DNA of 64,000 nt. Origin: DASQHW01 sp038209365. GTDB lineage: Bacteria > Actinomycetota > Acidimicrobiia > IMCC26256 > PALSA-610. Where the stretch lies: positions 1 through 64,000 of the forward strand of contig JBBQXS010000003.1 in assembly GCA_038209365.1 (NCBI GenBank). The letters run 5' to 3'. Shown here piece after piece: positions 1-7,621 of the stretch; positions within the stretch are counted from its first letter, which is position 1; each line of letters starts with the position of its first letter. Under the pieces are notes generated by a model, which had not been told where the DNA came from, did no database searches, and saw only the letters and a program-made list of their open reading frames with translations. The translations under genes and the position numbers were made by a program.

Positions 1-288
1 AAGCTCGGTGCGTGGACACGCGGCAACCGACTGCACCGTCGCCAGCGCGACACGCGCCGCGCCCGCCGTGCATCCACCCAAGCGCGACAAGAACTCCGAC
101 GGCGGGAGCTCCACACGCCCACACGCCCAAGCACGAGCCGCGGCGCGGGCGCTGCCCGTCTCACACGCCTTCGCCCCTCGGGCCAAGCCCTCGGCAAGCC
201 GGACGCAATCCTCACCGGAATACAAGGCCGGATCGAACGACGCGAGCACGTCGCACAGCTCATCGACCAGCCGACCCAGCCGCCGCAC
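1..288 (-). CDS. DUF222/HNH endonuclease family protein, N-terminal part
   Basis: The reverse strand from a GTG at 288 stays open through base 1 with no stop, giving 96 residues that run off the left edge. The text contains the Ala/Arg/Cys-rich helical pattern of actinobacterial DUF222 proteins (AEGLARGAKACETG near residues 33-46, then LGGCTAGAARVAL near 73-85). In this family (13E12-repeat proteins of mycobacteria) the N-terminal DUF222 domain precedes a C-terminal HNH nuclease, which here would lie outside the window. A GGAGG sits four bases before the GTG, slightly close for a ribosome site. A LexA-type palindrome lies about 70 bases upstream. Identification rests on pattern resemblance only; the HNH motif is not visible. 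Confidence 0.72.
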   Translation of the reverse strand, partial: MRRLGRLVDELCDVLASFDPALYSGEDCVRLAEGLARGAKACETGSARAAARAWACGRVELPPSEFLSRLGGCTAGAARVALATVQSVAACPRTEL

Positions 289-355
289 ACGACCTCCCCG
301 AAGCGCGAGAAACGAGAAACGAGACGGGGAAGTCGAGGAACTGGCCACACGTTAT

Positions 356-371
356 ACGAACAAGTGTTCGT
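356..371. promoter_or_regulatory. LexA (SOS) box
   Basis: The sequence ACGAACAAGTGTTCGT matches the actinobacterial SOS box CGAAC-N4-GTTCG exactly, and the symmetry extends to a 9+2+9 palindrome at 354-373. It lies upstream of the leftward DUF222/HNH gene (start 288) and downstream of the stop of the gene ending at 449. Several 13E12-repeat DUF222 genes of Mycobacterium tuberculosis are LexA regulated, so box and gene fit together. LexA binding itself is inferred. Confidence 0.8.
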
Positions 372-448
372 ATGTCAAGGGGCTTTGCACAGGAAGTCGG
401 GCGATGACCGGGGTTTTTGTGCAGCCCGCGGCCTTTTCGTGCAGGGGG

Positions 449-1222
449 CTAGAAGAACGCGTCCCTCGCTTTGCGAACGATGTCGCAGCACTTGTTGTTC
501 GCGTCGTGGAGGAGATCCAGGAGGGGGACCGGATCGGGTCCGAGGTCGCCCGTACTTCGCTCGTCCACCATTACCTTCAAGGTGGTAGTGCCCTCGACAT
601 TCGCGTTGGGTTGGTCGATTCGCAGTTCCAACTCCGCGCCGTTCTCGTCGCTGCGGATGGTGTGGGCGTGCCACTCGGCTTGCGTTGGTGGAATCCCATG
701 AAAGCGCCAGCTGGGATTCGCGAGAGTGATATGCCTCGGGACGATGTGGCGATGGCGGTCGATGATCGCGAGGCGGTGAAGTATCCAGAGCCCGTCCAGG
801 TAGTACGTGCCGCCAAGTTGATATGGCTGGACCTCATCGAGGAAGCGGAGCACGTCGTCCGACTTACAACCACCGAGCAATTCTGGCCGTACCTCCTTCG
901 CGTTCATCGGTGGCGGTCGCCGGCGGACGGGGAACGCCGATTCTGTGGGATCGCCTCCATCGATAGTCACGAAGGTCTGCGCCAGATGGTCGAGCGCAGA
1001 CCGCAGATCGTGGAGCATTTCACCGAGCACGGTGCTGAAGCGTTCCTCGGGCGGTTCGACATACAGGATGCGCTCGGTGGGGTTGTCGCCTTGGAACTCT
1101 GTCTCGCCTTCGATCACGTATGGGTCCGCGGCGTAGTAGGCGCGGAGTCGCGTGTTGACTTCCTCGAAGTGTTCCTGCGCCCGATCCAGTCGGTCTTGAA
1201 CGGACGGGAGGGGGTCGGCCAT
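449..1222 (-). CDS. Conserved hypothetical protein, helical
   Basis: This 257-residue protein is not assigned to a family. I take the ATG at 1222 (MADPLPSVQDR) as start because the upstream extension is low-complexity Arg/Ser sequence typical of an out-of-frame reading. Residues 1-45 look helical, and a motif LHDLRSALDHLAQTF near residues 75-90 resembles actinobacterial hypothetical proteins often found near mobile or defence genes. No signal peptide or membrane segment is visible. It stands alone, transcribed toward the DUF222 gene, with the SOS box between the two. Confidence 0.7.
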   Translation of the reverse strand: MADPLPSVQDRLDRAQEHFEEVNTRLRAYYAADPYVIEGETEFQGDNPTERILYVEPPEERFSTVLGEMLHDLRSALDHLAQTFVTIDGGDPTESAFPVRRRPPPMNAKEVRPELLGGCKSDDVLRFLDEVQPYQLGGTYYLDGLWILHRLAIIDRHRHIVPRHITLANPSWRFHGIPPTQAEWHAHTIRSDENGAELELRIDQPNANVEGTTTLKVMVDERSTGDLGPDPVPLLDLLHDANNKCCDIVRKARDAFF

Positions 1223-1278
1223 GGCACGTGTGCCTAACAGGCCGGGGCTACGCGGACAGGGCTCAGATACTGCAAGGC

Positions 1279-1428
1279 GTGCCAAAAGTGAAACGGACCG
1301 TCTACTTCCTCGTGTGCAACCGCTGCGAGCACGAGTGGTACCCGCGCAGCGACACACCGCCGAAGGTCTGTCCCGCCTGCAAGAGCCCGTACTGGGACAC
1401 CCCGCGAAGAGTTCCGAAGAAGGCGTAG
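1279..1428 (+). CDS. Small zinc-ribbon protein
   Basis: A 49-residue protein (or 46 if the GTG at 1288 is used) with two Cys-X2-Cys knuckles, CNRC and CPAC, about 19 residues apart. This is the layout of a single zinc ribbon or rubredoxin-like fold. The spacer is polar and the tail basic (RRVPKKA). It is divergent from the gene starting at 1222 and ends ten bases before the 3' end of tRNA-Gln. Similar peptides are common and mostly uncharacterised; zinc binding is inferred. Confidence 0.6.
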   Translation: MPKVKRTVYFLVCNRCEHEWYPRSDTPPKVCPACKSPYWDTPRRVPKKA

Positions 1429-1438
1429 CGTTCACCAG

Positions 1439-1509
1439 TGCCGGGGAGCGGCATCGAACCGCCTTCTACCGATTCAGAGTCGGCCGTTCTGCCGTTGAAC
1501 TACCCCGGC
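1439..1509 (-). tRNA. tRNA-Gln (anticodon CTG)
   Basis: The reverse strand folds as a standard cloverleaf. The acceptor stem is GCCGGGG/CCCCGGC with discriminator A, and the D arm contains GTTC..GAAC. The anticodon stem GCCGA/TCGGT surrounds the loop CTCTGAA, which places CTG as the anticodon. The T arm is GGCGG-TTCGATG-CCGCT with one G-U pair. The CCA end is not encoded. The gene is 71 nucleotides without CCA. Confidence 0.93.
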
Positions 1510-1645
1510 TCGTTGTCTCCGGGGGAATGATCGAGAGCCCTTCCCCGGAGGCAACGCACCACTCACTTCCTCTAAGAGGAACTAGTGCTCGGGATCGTCG
1601 CACCGCGGGCCTCTGGGGAGGAAGACGCACGACCGTGTGTCTTTC

Positions 1646-1684
1646 TTGTGGATTGCTACGGCAACCGTCCACAAGGTTGTGGAT
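1646..1684. repeat. Cluster of TTGTGGA / TCCACAA motifs
   Basis: TTGTGGAT occurs at 1646-1653, and a palindrome TCCACAA-GG-TTGTGGA occupies 1668-1683, giving three copies of the TCCACA core within 40 bp. TCCACA is the core of the DnaA box, but each copy differs from the full 9-mer at two positions and no replication gene is nearby. It lies in the stretch 1510-1772, upstream of tRNA-Gln on the opposite strand. It may be a regulator site; function is unknown. Confidence 0.35.
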
Positions 1685-1772
1685 CGTTGCGGCATACCTG
1701 CAGGCCGCGCGCGGTCACTGATCCATGCAGGCTGTTCTGCACAGGTTGTGAGCAAGGGGGGCACTGGGCAGG

Positions 1773-2018
1773 GTGTCCAGGACGGGAGCACAGATCTATG
1801 CTTGTCGCGTGCGCATAGAGACACGGCGCGAGCAGGCCCGGATCTACGGGGAGATGTACGAGAGCGGCTACAACCCGAGTCGGGGCCTGACCCCCTTGAT
1901 GGTCGTCGCAGTGCTCTGCACGTTGCTCGGTCTCGCCGGTCTGCTCCTCCTGCCGAGGCTTGGGTGGGACATGACCCAATCATGGGTCTGGGATCGCCTA
2001 TCCCACATGCTCCCCTAG
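1773..2018 (+). CDS. Possible small single-pass membrane protein
   Basis: An open frame of up to 81 residues whose second half holds one convincing hydrophobic helix (about residues 41-60, LMVVAVLCTLLGLAGLLLL). A charged N-terminal region rich in Arg and Glu precedes it, and the short tail contains two Trp. The start is uncertain: GTG at 1773, GTG at 1809 and ATG at 1854 are all possible. No family is recognised, and the support is the membrane segment alone. Confidence 0.35.
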   Translation: MSRTGAQIYACRVRIETRREQARIYGEMYESGYNPSRGLTPLMVVAVLCTLLGLAGLLLLPRLGWDMTQSWVWDRLSHMLP

Positions 2019-2134
2019 CTCCCGCTCCGGGGCAGCGCGTAAGCGCTTTTGTGCAGACCTACGACTTCTTGTGCAACCGGGCCTTTACGTGCAAAGCCGT
2101 GTCGAGGGCGGAGCAACATTTCGGGTCGGCACCC

Positions 2135-3475
2135 TCAGGAGACCGCGGCGTGGACCGCCCACTCGCCGGGAACACCCTTGAGCGTGTGGTTGCCTTTCGC
2201 CGTGAACGCGAGGTCGGAGCCGATGACGAGGTCCTTGACGGTCGACGTCACGAGGACCTCACCGGGTCCAGCCATCTCTGCCACACGCGCACCGATGTGC
2301 ACCGCCATGCCGGCAACGTCGTCTCCCTGGAGTTCGACCTCGCCGGTGTGAAGACCCGATCGCACGTCGAGACCGAGGGTGCGTACGGACTCAGCGACGG
2401 CCTGCGCGCATCGCACCGCGCGTCCGGGTCCGTCGAACAATGCAAGGAAGTCGTCGCCACGCGTGTTGATCTCGCGGCCGCGATGTTGGTCCAGCTCGCG
2501 ACGCACGCGCACCCGAAACGTGTCGAGCAGCTCGCGCCACTTACGATCGCCGAGCGCCGCGGCGCGTTCGGTCGATCCGGAAATGTCGGTGAACAGCACG
2601 GTCGCGAGGACACGATCGACTTCTGCGGGCCGGGTCGGACGATGCCCGGTGAGGAATTCTTCAATGACATCGAGACAGTCGTCCTCCCCGTTGGGCGCGC
2701 CATTGCTATGAAAGTCGCCCGGCAGTTCGACATAGCGCGCGCCGGCAACTGAGTCGGCGATGTACCGACCCAACGCGGGCGGCAACAGCGGGTCGCCGGA
2801 ACGGTGCACGACCAGAGTCGGTGCCGAGATCGCGGGGAGCCCGGCGCGCACGTCCAGCTCGGCATTGTTGTCGAGGATGTCGCGCGCCCCGCCCGGAGTA
2901 CAGGCCGCGCGTTCTACACGCGCGAGGAGCTGGTTCGTGGCCTCGTCCTCTGCCATGTTCGCGGCGAACAACCGCAGCGCTTGGCCCGTGCCCCAGAGCT
3001 CGCTGACGAGCTGGTTGAACCCCTTGACGAGTTCGGGGGCGGCGCCTATCTCGTAGTCGGGCGCGGCGAGCAGGCGGGCGAAGGTGTCCCACGCAACGAC
3101 CGCAGTGGCTCGGTCGGGGTAGGTCGCGGCGAACAGCAACGTCAGCGGACCCCCCTCGGAGAGGCCGACCAAGGCCGCGCGCTCGGAGCCGGCCGCGTCC
3201 ATCACGGCGCGGATGTCGTCCATCCGCTCCTCGGCCGAACCGAATCCCAGACTCCGGTCGGATGCTCCCGTACCGCGTTTGTCGAAAGTGATGACGCGCG
3301 AAAAAGCAGCAAGGCGATGGCAGATGCCGCGATAGAGGTCGGAGTCCTCGAGAAAATCCTGATGCGACACGAAGCCGGGAATGAACACGGTGTCAACCGG
3401 ACCCGTGCCGATCACCTGATACGCGATGCTCAGCTCGCCGCTTTGCGTATAACGCGTTCCGGTCGTCGCGACCAT
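2135..3475 (-). CDS. Alpha/beta hydrolase-adenylate/guanylate cyclase fusion
   Basis: This 446-residue protein begins at the ATG at 3475. Residues 1-270 form an alpha/beta hydrolase with the nucleophile elbow GLSEGG (Ser106) and a conserved FDKRGTGASD segment. Residues about 285-446 form a class III nucleotide cyclase with the FTDISGST metal-binding motif, RGDDFLALF and HTGEVE. The architecture matches mycobacterial LipJ/Rv1900c-type proteins. The expected product is cAMP made in the cytoplasm; the hydrolase half is usually thought to sense or modulate. The ATG overlaps the TAA of a truncated flavoprotein gene by one base, so translation may be coupled to that remnant. A paralogue lies at 51434-52777. 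Confidence 0.9.
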   Translation of the reverse strand: MVATTGTRYTQSGELSIAYQVIGTGPVDTVFIPGFVSHQDFLEDSDLYRGICHRLAAFSRVITFDKRGTGASDRSLGFGSAEERMDDIRAVMDAAGSERAALVGLSEGGPLTLLFAATYPDRATAVVAWDTFARLLAAPDYEIGAAPELVKGFNQLVSELWGTGQALRLFAANMAEDEATNQLLARVERAACTPGGARDILDNNAELDVRAGLPAISAPTLVVHRSGDPLLPPALGRYIADSVAGARYVELPGDFHSNGAPNGEDDCLDVIEEFLTGHRPTRPAEVDRVLATVLFTDISGSTERAAALGDRKWRELLDTFRVRVRRELDQHRGREINTRGDDFLALFDGPGRAVRCAQAVAESVRTLGLDVRSGLHTGEVELQGDDVAGMAVHIGARVAEMAGPGEVLVTSTVKDLVIGSDLAFTAKGNHTLKGVPGEWAVHAAVS

Positions 3476-3648
3476 TACCACTCCCAGGCGAAATCCCACG
3501 ATGCGAGCCGTGCGCGCGTCATTGGGTGCCTCCGGTCCACCATCACCATGTCGGCGTCCGAATCGGTGATCAGCGAATCCGCGAAGGCCATCTCCGCGGC
3601 CCCGGCACCGACGACCAGGTAGTCAGTGACGATCGCGTTCTTCGTCAC
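3475..3648 (-). pseudogene. Truncated FAD/NAD(P)-binding oxidoreductase, N-terminal remnant
   Basis: From a GTG at 3648 the reading gives VTKNAIVTDYLVVGAGAAEM and continues through AFADSLITDSDADMVMVDRRH. This is the dinucleotide-binding start of a flavin monooxygenase-like family: beta strand, GxGxx glycine loop, then an acidic strand end. The usual third glycine of the loop is Glu (GAGAAE). After about 36 residues the similarity stops and a short unrelated tail runs into TAA at 3475. The intact family is several hundred residues long, so this is a fragment whose 3' part has been lost, apparently at the junction with the cyclase gene. Confidence 0.7.
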
Positions 3649-4113
3649 AGCGCCTCCAGCAGTGCGTGGCCCACGAGATCCGTGCACGGGATCGTGACGA
3701 GCCCCGCTTCACCCACTTCCCCGCTCCCTCCCGCCGACGGCGACCTGGTCACCCCGCACGATGCCCTGACGTGAGGGTGAAGACGAATTTCGAGCCTACG
3801 CCAGTCGCCGAATCAGCCGCTGGCTCGCACTGCCGGGAACAAGCACCTCGTCAGCTCGGCGGGGGCGCTCCGGGGTGCGAGCGACCGGTTGTGATTGTTG
3901 TCACCGCTCGGGTCCTTCTGTCGTCTCCGGTTGGCGTGCGGCCGATATAGGTCTCAGCGCCGGTCTGCGGTGCTGGACGACGCATTGACCTGCCGCCTGC
4001 AAGTTGGTCGCCTCGGCGGTGGCGAGCGAGTGGCGAACCCGGCGTCCCCGACCTAGGGATCACTCGAGGGGTTCGCCGTGTTCGGTTGTGCGGTGCCGAG
4101 GATGTGATGGCTC
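3649..4113. other. Intergenic stretch without a recognised gene
   Basis: About 465 bases between the flavoprotein remnant and the next rightward gene. All frames are short or have shadow-type composition (Arg/Pro/Ser rich), and I find no clear hairpin, tRNA or repeat. It may hold promoters for the flanking divergent genes and eroded sequence from the event that truncated the flavoprotein gene. Confidence 0.4.
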
Positions 4114-4485
4114 GTGCGTGAGCTGCACGTCAGGTCGGGCGCGTCGCGCGCCGCGCTGCATGACGCGATCGGGCGTGAATGTGAGCGCCATCCGGGCGCA
4201 ACAGACCACGCGGCGGCCGTGTCGTTCGTGGTCGAGCACCTCCTCGGCGATGGCGGTACAAAGTCGCGGGTGGACGCGCTGGTTGTGATAAGCGCCCATG
4301 ATGACGCCACGATGCTGATGGTCCGCTACCGATCGGCGCGCGGCACAGCTCTACAAGATCATCAACGGGAAGTGCTCGATCAGTACTGCTCGCAATGGTC
4401 GACCGCGACCAGCAACGGTTGCAGAACGATCCATGCACAGGTTCCGCGGAACGACGTGGGGGCGAGGGTGCCGATCGGGCATTGA
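4114..4485 (+). CDS. Possible degenerate HATPase-like protein
   Basis: A 123-residue frame starting at GTG 4114. The layout (ECERHPGATDHAAAVSFVVEHLLGD near residues 23-47, then DALVVISAHDDATMLMVRY near 55-73) vaguely resembles the small anti-sigma/HATPase proteins of actinobacteria. The ATP-binding N and G boxes are not evident. It is convergent with the OsmC gene, 17 bases apart. The assignment is weak and the frame itself is only moderately supported. Confidence 0.4.
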   Translation: MRELHVRSGASRAALHDAIGRECERHPGATDHAAAVSFVVEHLLGDGGTKSRVDALVVISAHDDATMLMVRYRSARGTALQDHQREVLDQYCSQWSTATSNGCRTIHAQVPRNDVGARVPIGH

Positions 4486-4502
4486 GGCGCGGCGCAACTC
4501 GT

Positions 4503-4928
4503 TCAGGCGAGCTCGGCGTCGAGCGTGATCGTCGTGCCGGTCAGTGCGCGGCTCACGGGACAGTTGGCTTTCGCGTCTTCGGCGGCTTGCAGAAACGCCT
4601 CGGCCGTCATGCCGGGCACCCGACCCGTCACGCTGAGATGAATACCGGTGATGCCCTCCCCCGGCTGGAACGTGACGTCGGCCGACGTGTCCAGCGCCTC
4701 CGGCGGATTGCCGGCCTTGGTCAAGGCGCTCGACAACGCCATCGAGAAGCAGCTCGAATGCGCGGCCGCGATGAGCTCTTCCGGGCTGGTACGGCCGCCC
4801 GGATCTTCCGCGCGGGAAGCCCAGGTCACGTCGTAGCTGCCCAGACCCGACGAGTTCAGCGTCACGCGCCCGGCACCTTCGATGAGAGAACCTTCCCAGT
4901 GCGTCGTCGCATTTCGTGTCGTAGCCAT
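4503..4928 (-). CDS. OsmC/Ohr family peroxiredoxin-like protein
   Basis: This 141-residue protein has the full OsmC layout: an N-terminal beta region (THWEGSLIEGAGRVTL), the EELIAAAHSSCFSMAL helix with Cys60, and the second redox cysteine in KANCPVSRAL (Cys123). In the family the two cysteines reduce organic hydroperoxides in the cytoplasm, usually with a lipoyl or thiol donor. Length is typical. It is encoded alone, convergent with the frame ending at 4485. No regulatory gene of the OhrR type lies beside it. Confidence 0.93.
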   Translation of the reverse strand: MATTRNATTHWEGSLIEGAGRVTLNSSGLGSYDVTWASRAEDPGGRTSPEELIAAAHSSCFSMALSSALTKAGNPPEALDTSADVTFQPGEGITGIHLSVTGRVPGMTAEAFLQAAEDAKANCPVSRALTGTTITLDAELA

Positions 4929-5069
4929 GAATGCGAGCGTATGCCATTGACACGTTGTGGGGGGATGTTCACGTGGCGCGAGAGCTGAGTGTGACGTTCG
5001 CCGTGCGGCTCGTGCCGTTCCGTCGCGATCACGTGCTCCTGCGCAAGGTCACCTTGGCGGTTCCGAAGC

Positions 5070-5483
5070 TCAGCCCATGGCGTGGCTGTAGGCGGCGAGA
5101 ACGAGTGCTTCGATGTCCTCTCGCTCGTGCACGGCGTCGCGCGCAAGCGTCATGAGGACGTGGTCGGCCGGCGACGGCGCCGCCCGGTGTACTTCCCAGC
5201 CCGCGGCCTCGGCCTCGCTGCTGGCTTCGACGGGCATGACGGCGGCGAGGTCCGTGCCGTACGTATGGCCGTCGGGCGCCGGCTTCGCGACGCCTGTCAG
5301 CAGCCACATCCGGCGCCGTTCGAGCGGTGGGCAGTCGATGGCGAAGATCCGGAGGGACGGCCATCTTGCATCGGCCGGCCGCTCAACCACCCAGGGGAGG
5401 CTGAGCACCCATTCGACGACCTCGCCAAAGGCCGGGGTCACCTCGGCGGGCGATGACTTCGATGTTGTACGCCTGCGAATCAT
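5070..5483 (-). CDS. Conserved hypothetical protein
   Basis: A soluble protein of 137 residues with alternating strands and helices (WPSLRIFAIDCPPLERRRMWLLTG near residues 41-64) and a helical C-terminus ending AAYSHAMG. No signal peptide, membrane span or known catalytic motif is visible, and I do not recognise the family. It is the last gene of a likely three-gene leftward operon, 24 bases after the dehydrogenase stop at 5508. Confidence 0.65.
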   Translation of the reverse strand: MIRRRTTSKSSPAEVTPAFGEVVEWVLSLPWVVERPADARWPSLRIFAIDCPPLERRRMWLLTGVAKPAPDGHTYGTDLAAVMPVEASSEAEAAGWEVHRAAPSPADHVLMTLARDAVHEREDIEALVLAAYSHAMG

Positions 5484-5507
5484 CTCGAGCCTCCGCCGAA
5501 ACGAGCG

Positions 5508-6446
5508 TCACGACCGGCGGTTGCCGGCTGATATTGCGTCACGATCTGGTCCCGTTGTCGCCTCCGCGATCACCGCGTCGACGTCGTCGTCGCCGTAGCC
5601 ATCGGTGATGGCCTGTTCCCAGCGCCGGGCGATCGCGTCGGTGAGCGGAAGCTCGACCTTCCGCGCGCGGGCGGCGTCGAGCGCGAGGGAGACGTCTTTG
5701 AACGCGAGGCGCAGCGCGAAGCCGGGCTCGAGGTCGCCGGCGATCATCGCGCGCCCTTTTGCGACCGCATACGCCGACCCGAGCGGGCTGTCGGCGATCG
5801 CGTCGACGAACACCCGCGCGTCGAGGCCGAGCGCATCGGTCAAGGCGATCGTTTCCGCGACACCCTCGACCTGCGCGGCGAGCCAGTTGTTGAGGGCGAG
5901 CTTGAGGCGCGTCCCGTTCCCGGCGGAACCGAGCCAGAGCGTCTTGCGGCCCACCGCGTCGAAGATCGGTTGCACGCGCGCCCGCGCGGTATCGGATCCG
6001 GAGGCGAGCACGACAAGCTGGTGCTCGCGCGCGGGACCGTCACTGCCCGACACCGGCGCATCGACGAGCTCGACGCGGTTCTCTGTCGCGAGGACCGCGC
6101 AGCGCTCGATCCACTCCAGGCCGATCGTGCCCATCTGGATCCACGCCGTGCCGGGCCGCATCACGGCAAGCGCTCCTCCCGATTCACCCATCACGTCCGC
6201 GACCGCCTCGCCATCGGGCAGCATCGTCAACACGATCTCCGCGCGCTGTGCGGCGTCAGCCGGCGACCACGCGAGCACAGCACCATCGCGTGCGAGCGGT
6301 GCGGCCTGAGCCGTCGTACGGTCCCAGACCTCGACGGGAAATCCTGCTGCGAGCAGGCTGCGCGCGATCGGCGTGCCCATCCTCCCCGTGCCGAACACCG
6401 CGATGGTCGGGCGCGACGCTTCTTGTGCCAAGCCTTGCGACATCAC
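5508..6446 (-). CDS. NAD(P)-dependent beta-hydroxyacid dehydrogenase (HIBADH family)
   Basis: The 312 residues carry the family marks in order: the Rossmann loop GTGRMG at 19-24, the substrate-binding segment DAPVSGS at 129-135, and the catalytic-lysine motif GNGTRLKLALNN with Lys182. A C-terminal all-helical domain follows. Relatives oxidise 3-hydroxyisobutyrate, tartronate semialdehyde or related acids with NAD(P), and some act as imine reductases; the substrate cannot be read from sequence. It is 9 bases downstream of the aldo/keto reductase gene and probably cotranscribed. The second Met (6443) is an equally good start. Confidence 0.9.
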   Translation of the reverse strand: MMSQGLAQEASRPTIAVFGTGRMGTPIARSLLAAGFPVEVWDRTTAQAAPLARDGAVLAWSPADAAQRAEIVLTMLPDGEAVADVMGESGGALAVMRPGTAWIQMGTIGLEWIERCAVLATENRVELVDAPVSGSDGPAREHQLVVLASGSDTARARVQPIFDAVGRKTLWLGSAGNGTRLKLALNNWLAAQVEGVAETIALTDALGLDARVFVDAIADSPLGSAYAVAKGRAMIAGDLEPGFALRLAFKDVSLALDAARARKVELPLTDAIARRWEQAITDGYGDDDVDAVIAEATTGPDRDAISAGNRRS

Positions 6447-6455
6447 TTCTCCTCG

Positions 6456-7442
6456 TCAGCGGGTGGGCATCAGGTCGGGCGACGGTCCGGTGAAGGCCGT
6501 CGCACCGGTCATGATGCGGTCGATGTGTGCGAGCTCGGCGTCACCGAGGTGGAGTTCGCTTGCGGCAACGGCGTCGTTGATGTGCTGCGCGCGCTGCGCA
6601 CCGACGATCGCCACCTGGACGGCCGGGTTCGCGAGCGTCCAGGCGACGGCGAGTTGCCCGACCGAGCTGCCGAGCTCTTCGGACGCGAAGCGGTGCAACT
6701 CGCGTACCTTCTCGAGATTGCGGCGGAACGCCTCACCGTGGAACGAGGGATTCGTGCCGCGCCAGTCGTCGTCGGCGAACGTCGTTCGTTCGTCCATGCT
6801 CCCCGTCAGCAGTCCGTGAGCGAGCGGTCCGTACACGAGCACGCCGATGTCGTGCGCCCGGGTGTACGGCAACAGATCGGTCTCGATCTCCCGACGGAAC
6901 AAGCTGTACGGCGGCTGGAGCGTTTCCACCGGTCGGGTGCGGGCGAACTCCGTCATCTCGGCGACGTCGAAGTTGGAGACGCCGACGTGGCGGATCTTGC
7001 CCTCGCGGACGAGCTCCTCGAGTGCACTGGCTGTCTCGGCCGGCGCCACGTTCGGGTCGGGCCAGTGCACCTGGTACAAATCGATGTAGTCGACGCCGAG
7101 CGCCCGCAGGCTGTCCTCGACCCCCTTCCGCAGCCACGCGGGGCTCGAGTCGCGCACGAGGCCGCGCTCGGTCATCCGCAGTCCGCCCTTGGTCGCGATC
7201 ACGACCTCGTCGCGTCGGACGTCGAGGTCGGTGCGCAGCGCCCGGCCGAGGATCCGCTCCGACGCACCGAATCCGTAGGCCTGCGCGGTGTCGAACAGGT
7301 TGATGCCACGCTCGCGCGCGTAGCGCATCGTCCTGATCGCATCGTTCTCGTCGAACGATCCCCATTCGCCGCCGAGCTCCCACGCGCCGAACGCGATCGA
7401 TCGCACCTTCAGGCCGGTCATGCCGAGCGTCACAATTTGCAT
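6456..7442 (-). CDS. Aldo/keto reductase
   Basis: This 328-residue TIM-barrel oxidoreductase carries the AKR catalytic tetrad at the expected places: Asp51 and Tyr56 in NLFDTAQAYGFGASE, Lys85 in IATKGG, His126 in YQVHWPDP. The NADPH-binding C-terminal region (VAIVGAQRAQHIND) is present. It is most like the YajO/Tas-type general reductases; substrate unknown. I start at ATG 7442 (MQIVTLG) rather than the upstream GTG because family members begin at this strand. It heads the leftward group that includes the HIBADH-type dehydrogenase. Confidence 0.93.
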   Translation of the reverse strand: MQIVTLGMTGLKVRSIAFGAWELGGEWGSFDENDAIRTMRYARERGINLFDTAQAYGFGASERILGRALRTDLDVRRDEVVIATKGGLRMTERGLVRDSSPAWLRKGVEDSLRALGVDYIDLYQVHWPDPNVAPAETASALEELVREGKIRHVGVSNFDVAEMTEFARTRPVETLQPPYSLFRREIETDLLPYTRAHDIGVLVYGPLAHGLLTGSMDERTTFADDDWRGTNPSFHGEAFRRNLEKVRELHRFASEELGSSVGQLAVAWTLANPAVQVAIVGAQRAQHINDAVAASELHLGDAELAHIDRIMTGATAFTGPSPDLMPTR

Positions 7443-7621
7443 CACGACTCCCTTCACCACGAACGATCGCGCTCGCCATCTGTATTGTCTTCACGGCCAG
7501 CCACCGTTCGGTCACCAGGCCAGCGGAGCGGGGAGATTCCGGCTACCCGGCATGCGCCGCCCGGTGGTCGCTGCAATCCTGGAGGCGTGGCCTCGCAGCG
7601 AGCCCGGGTGCGCGCGGACGC

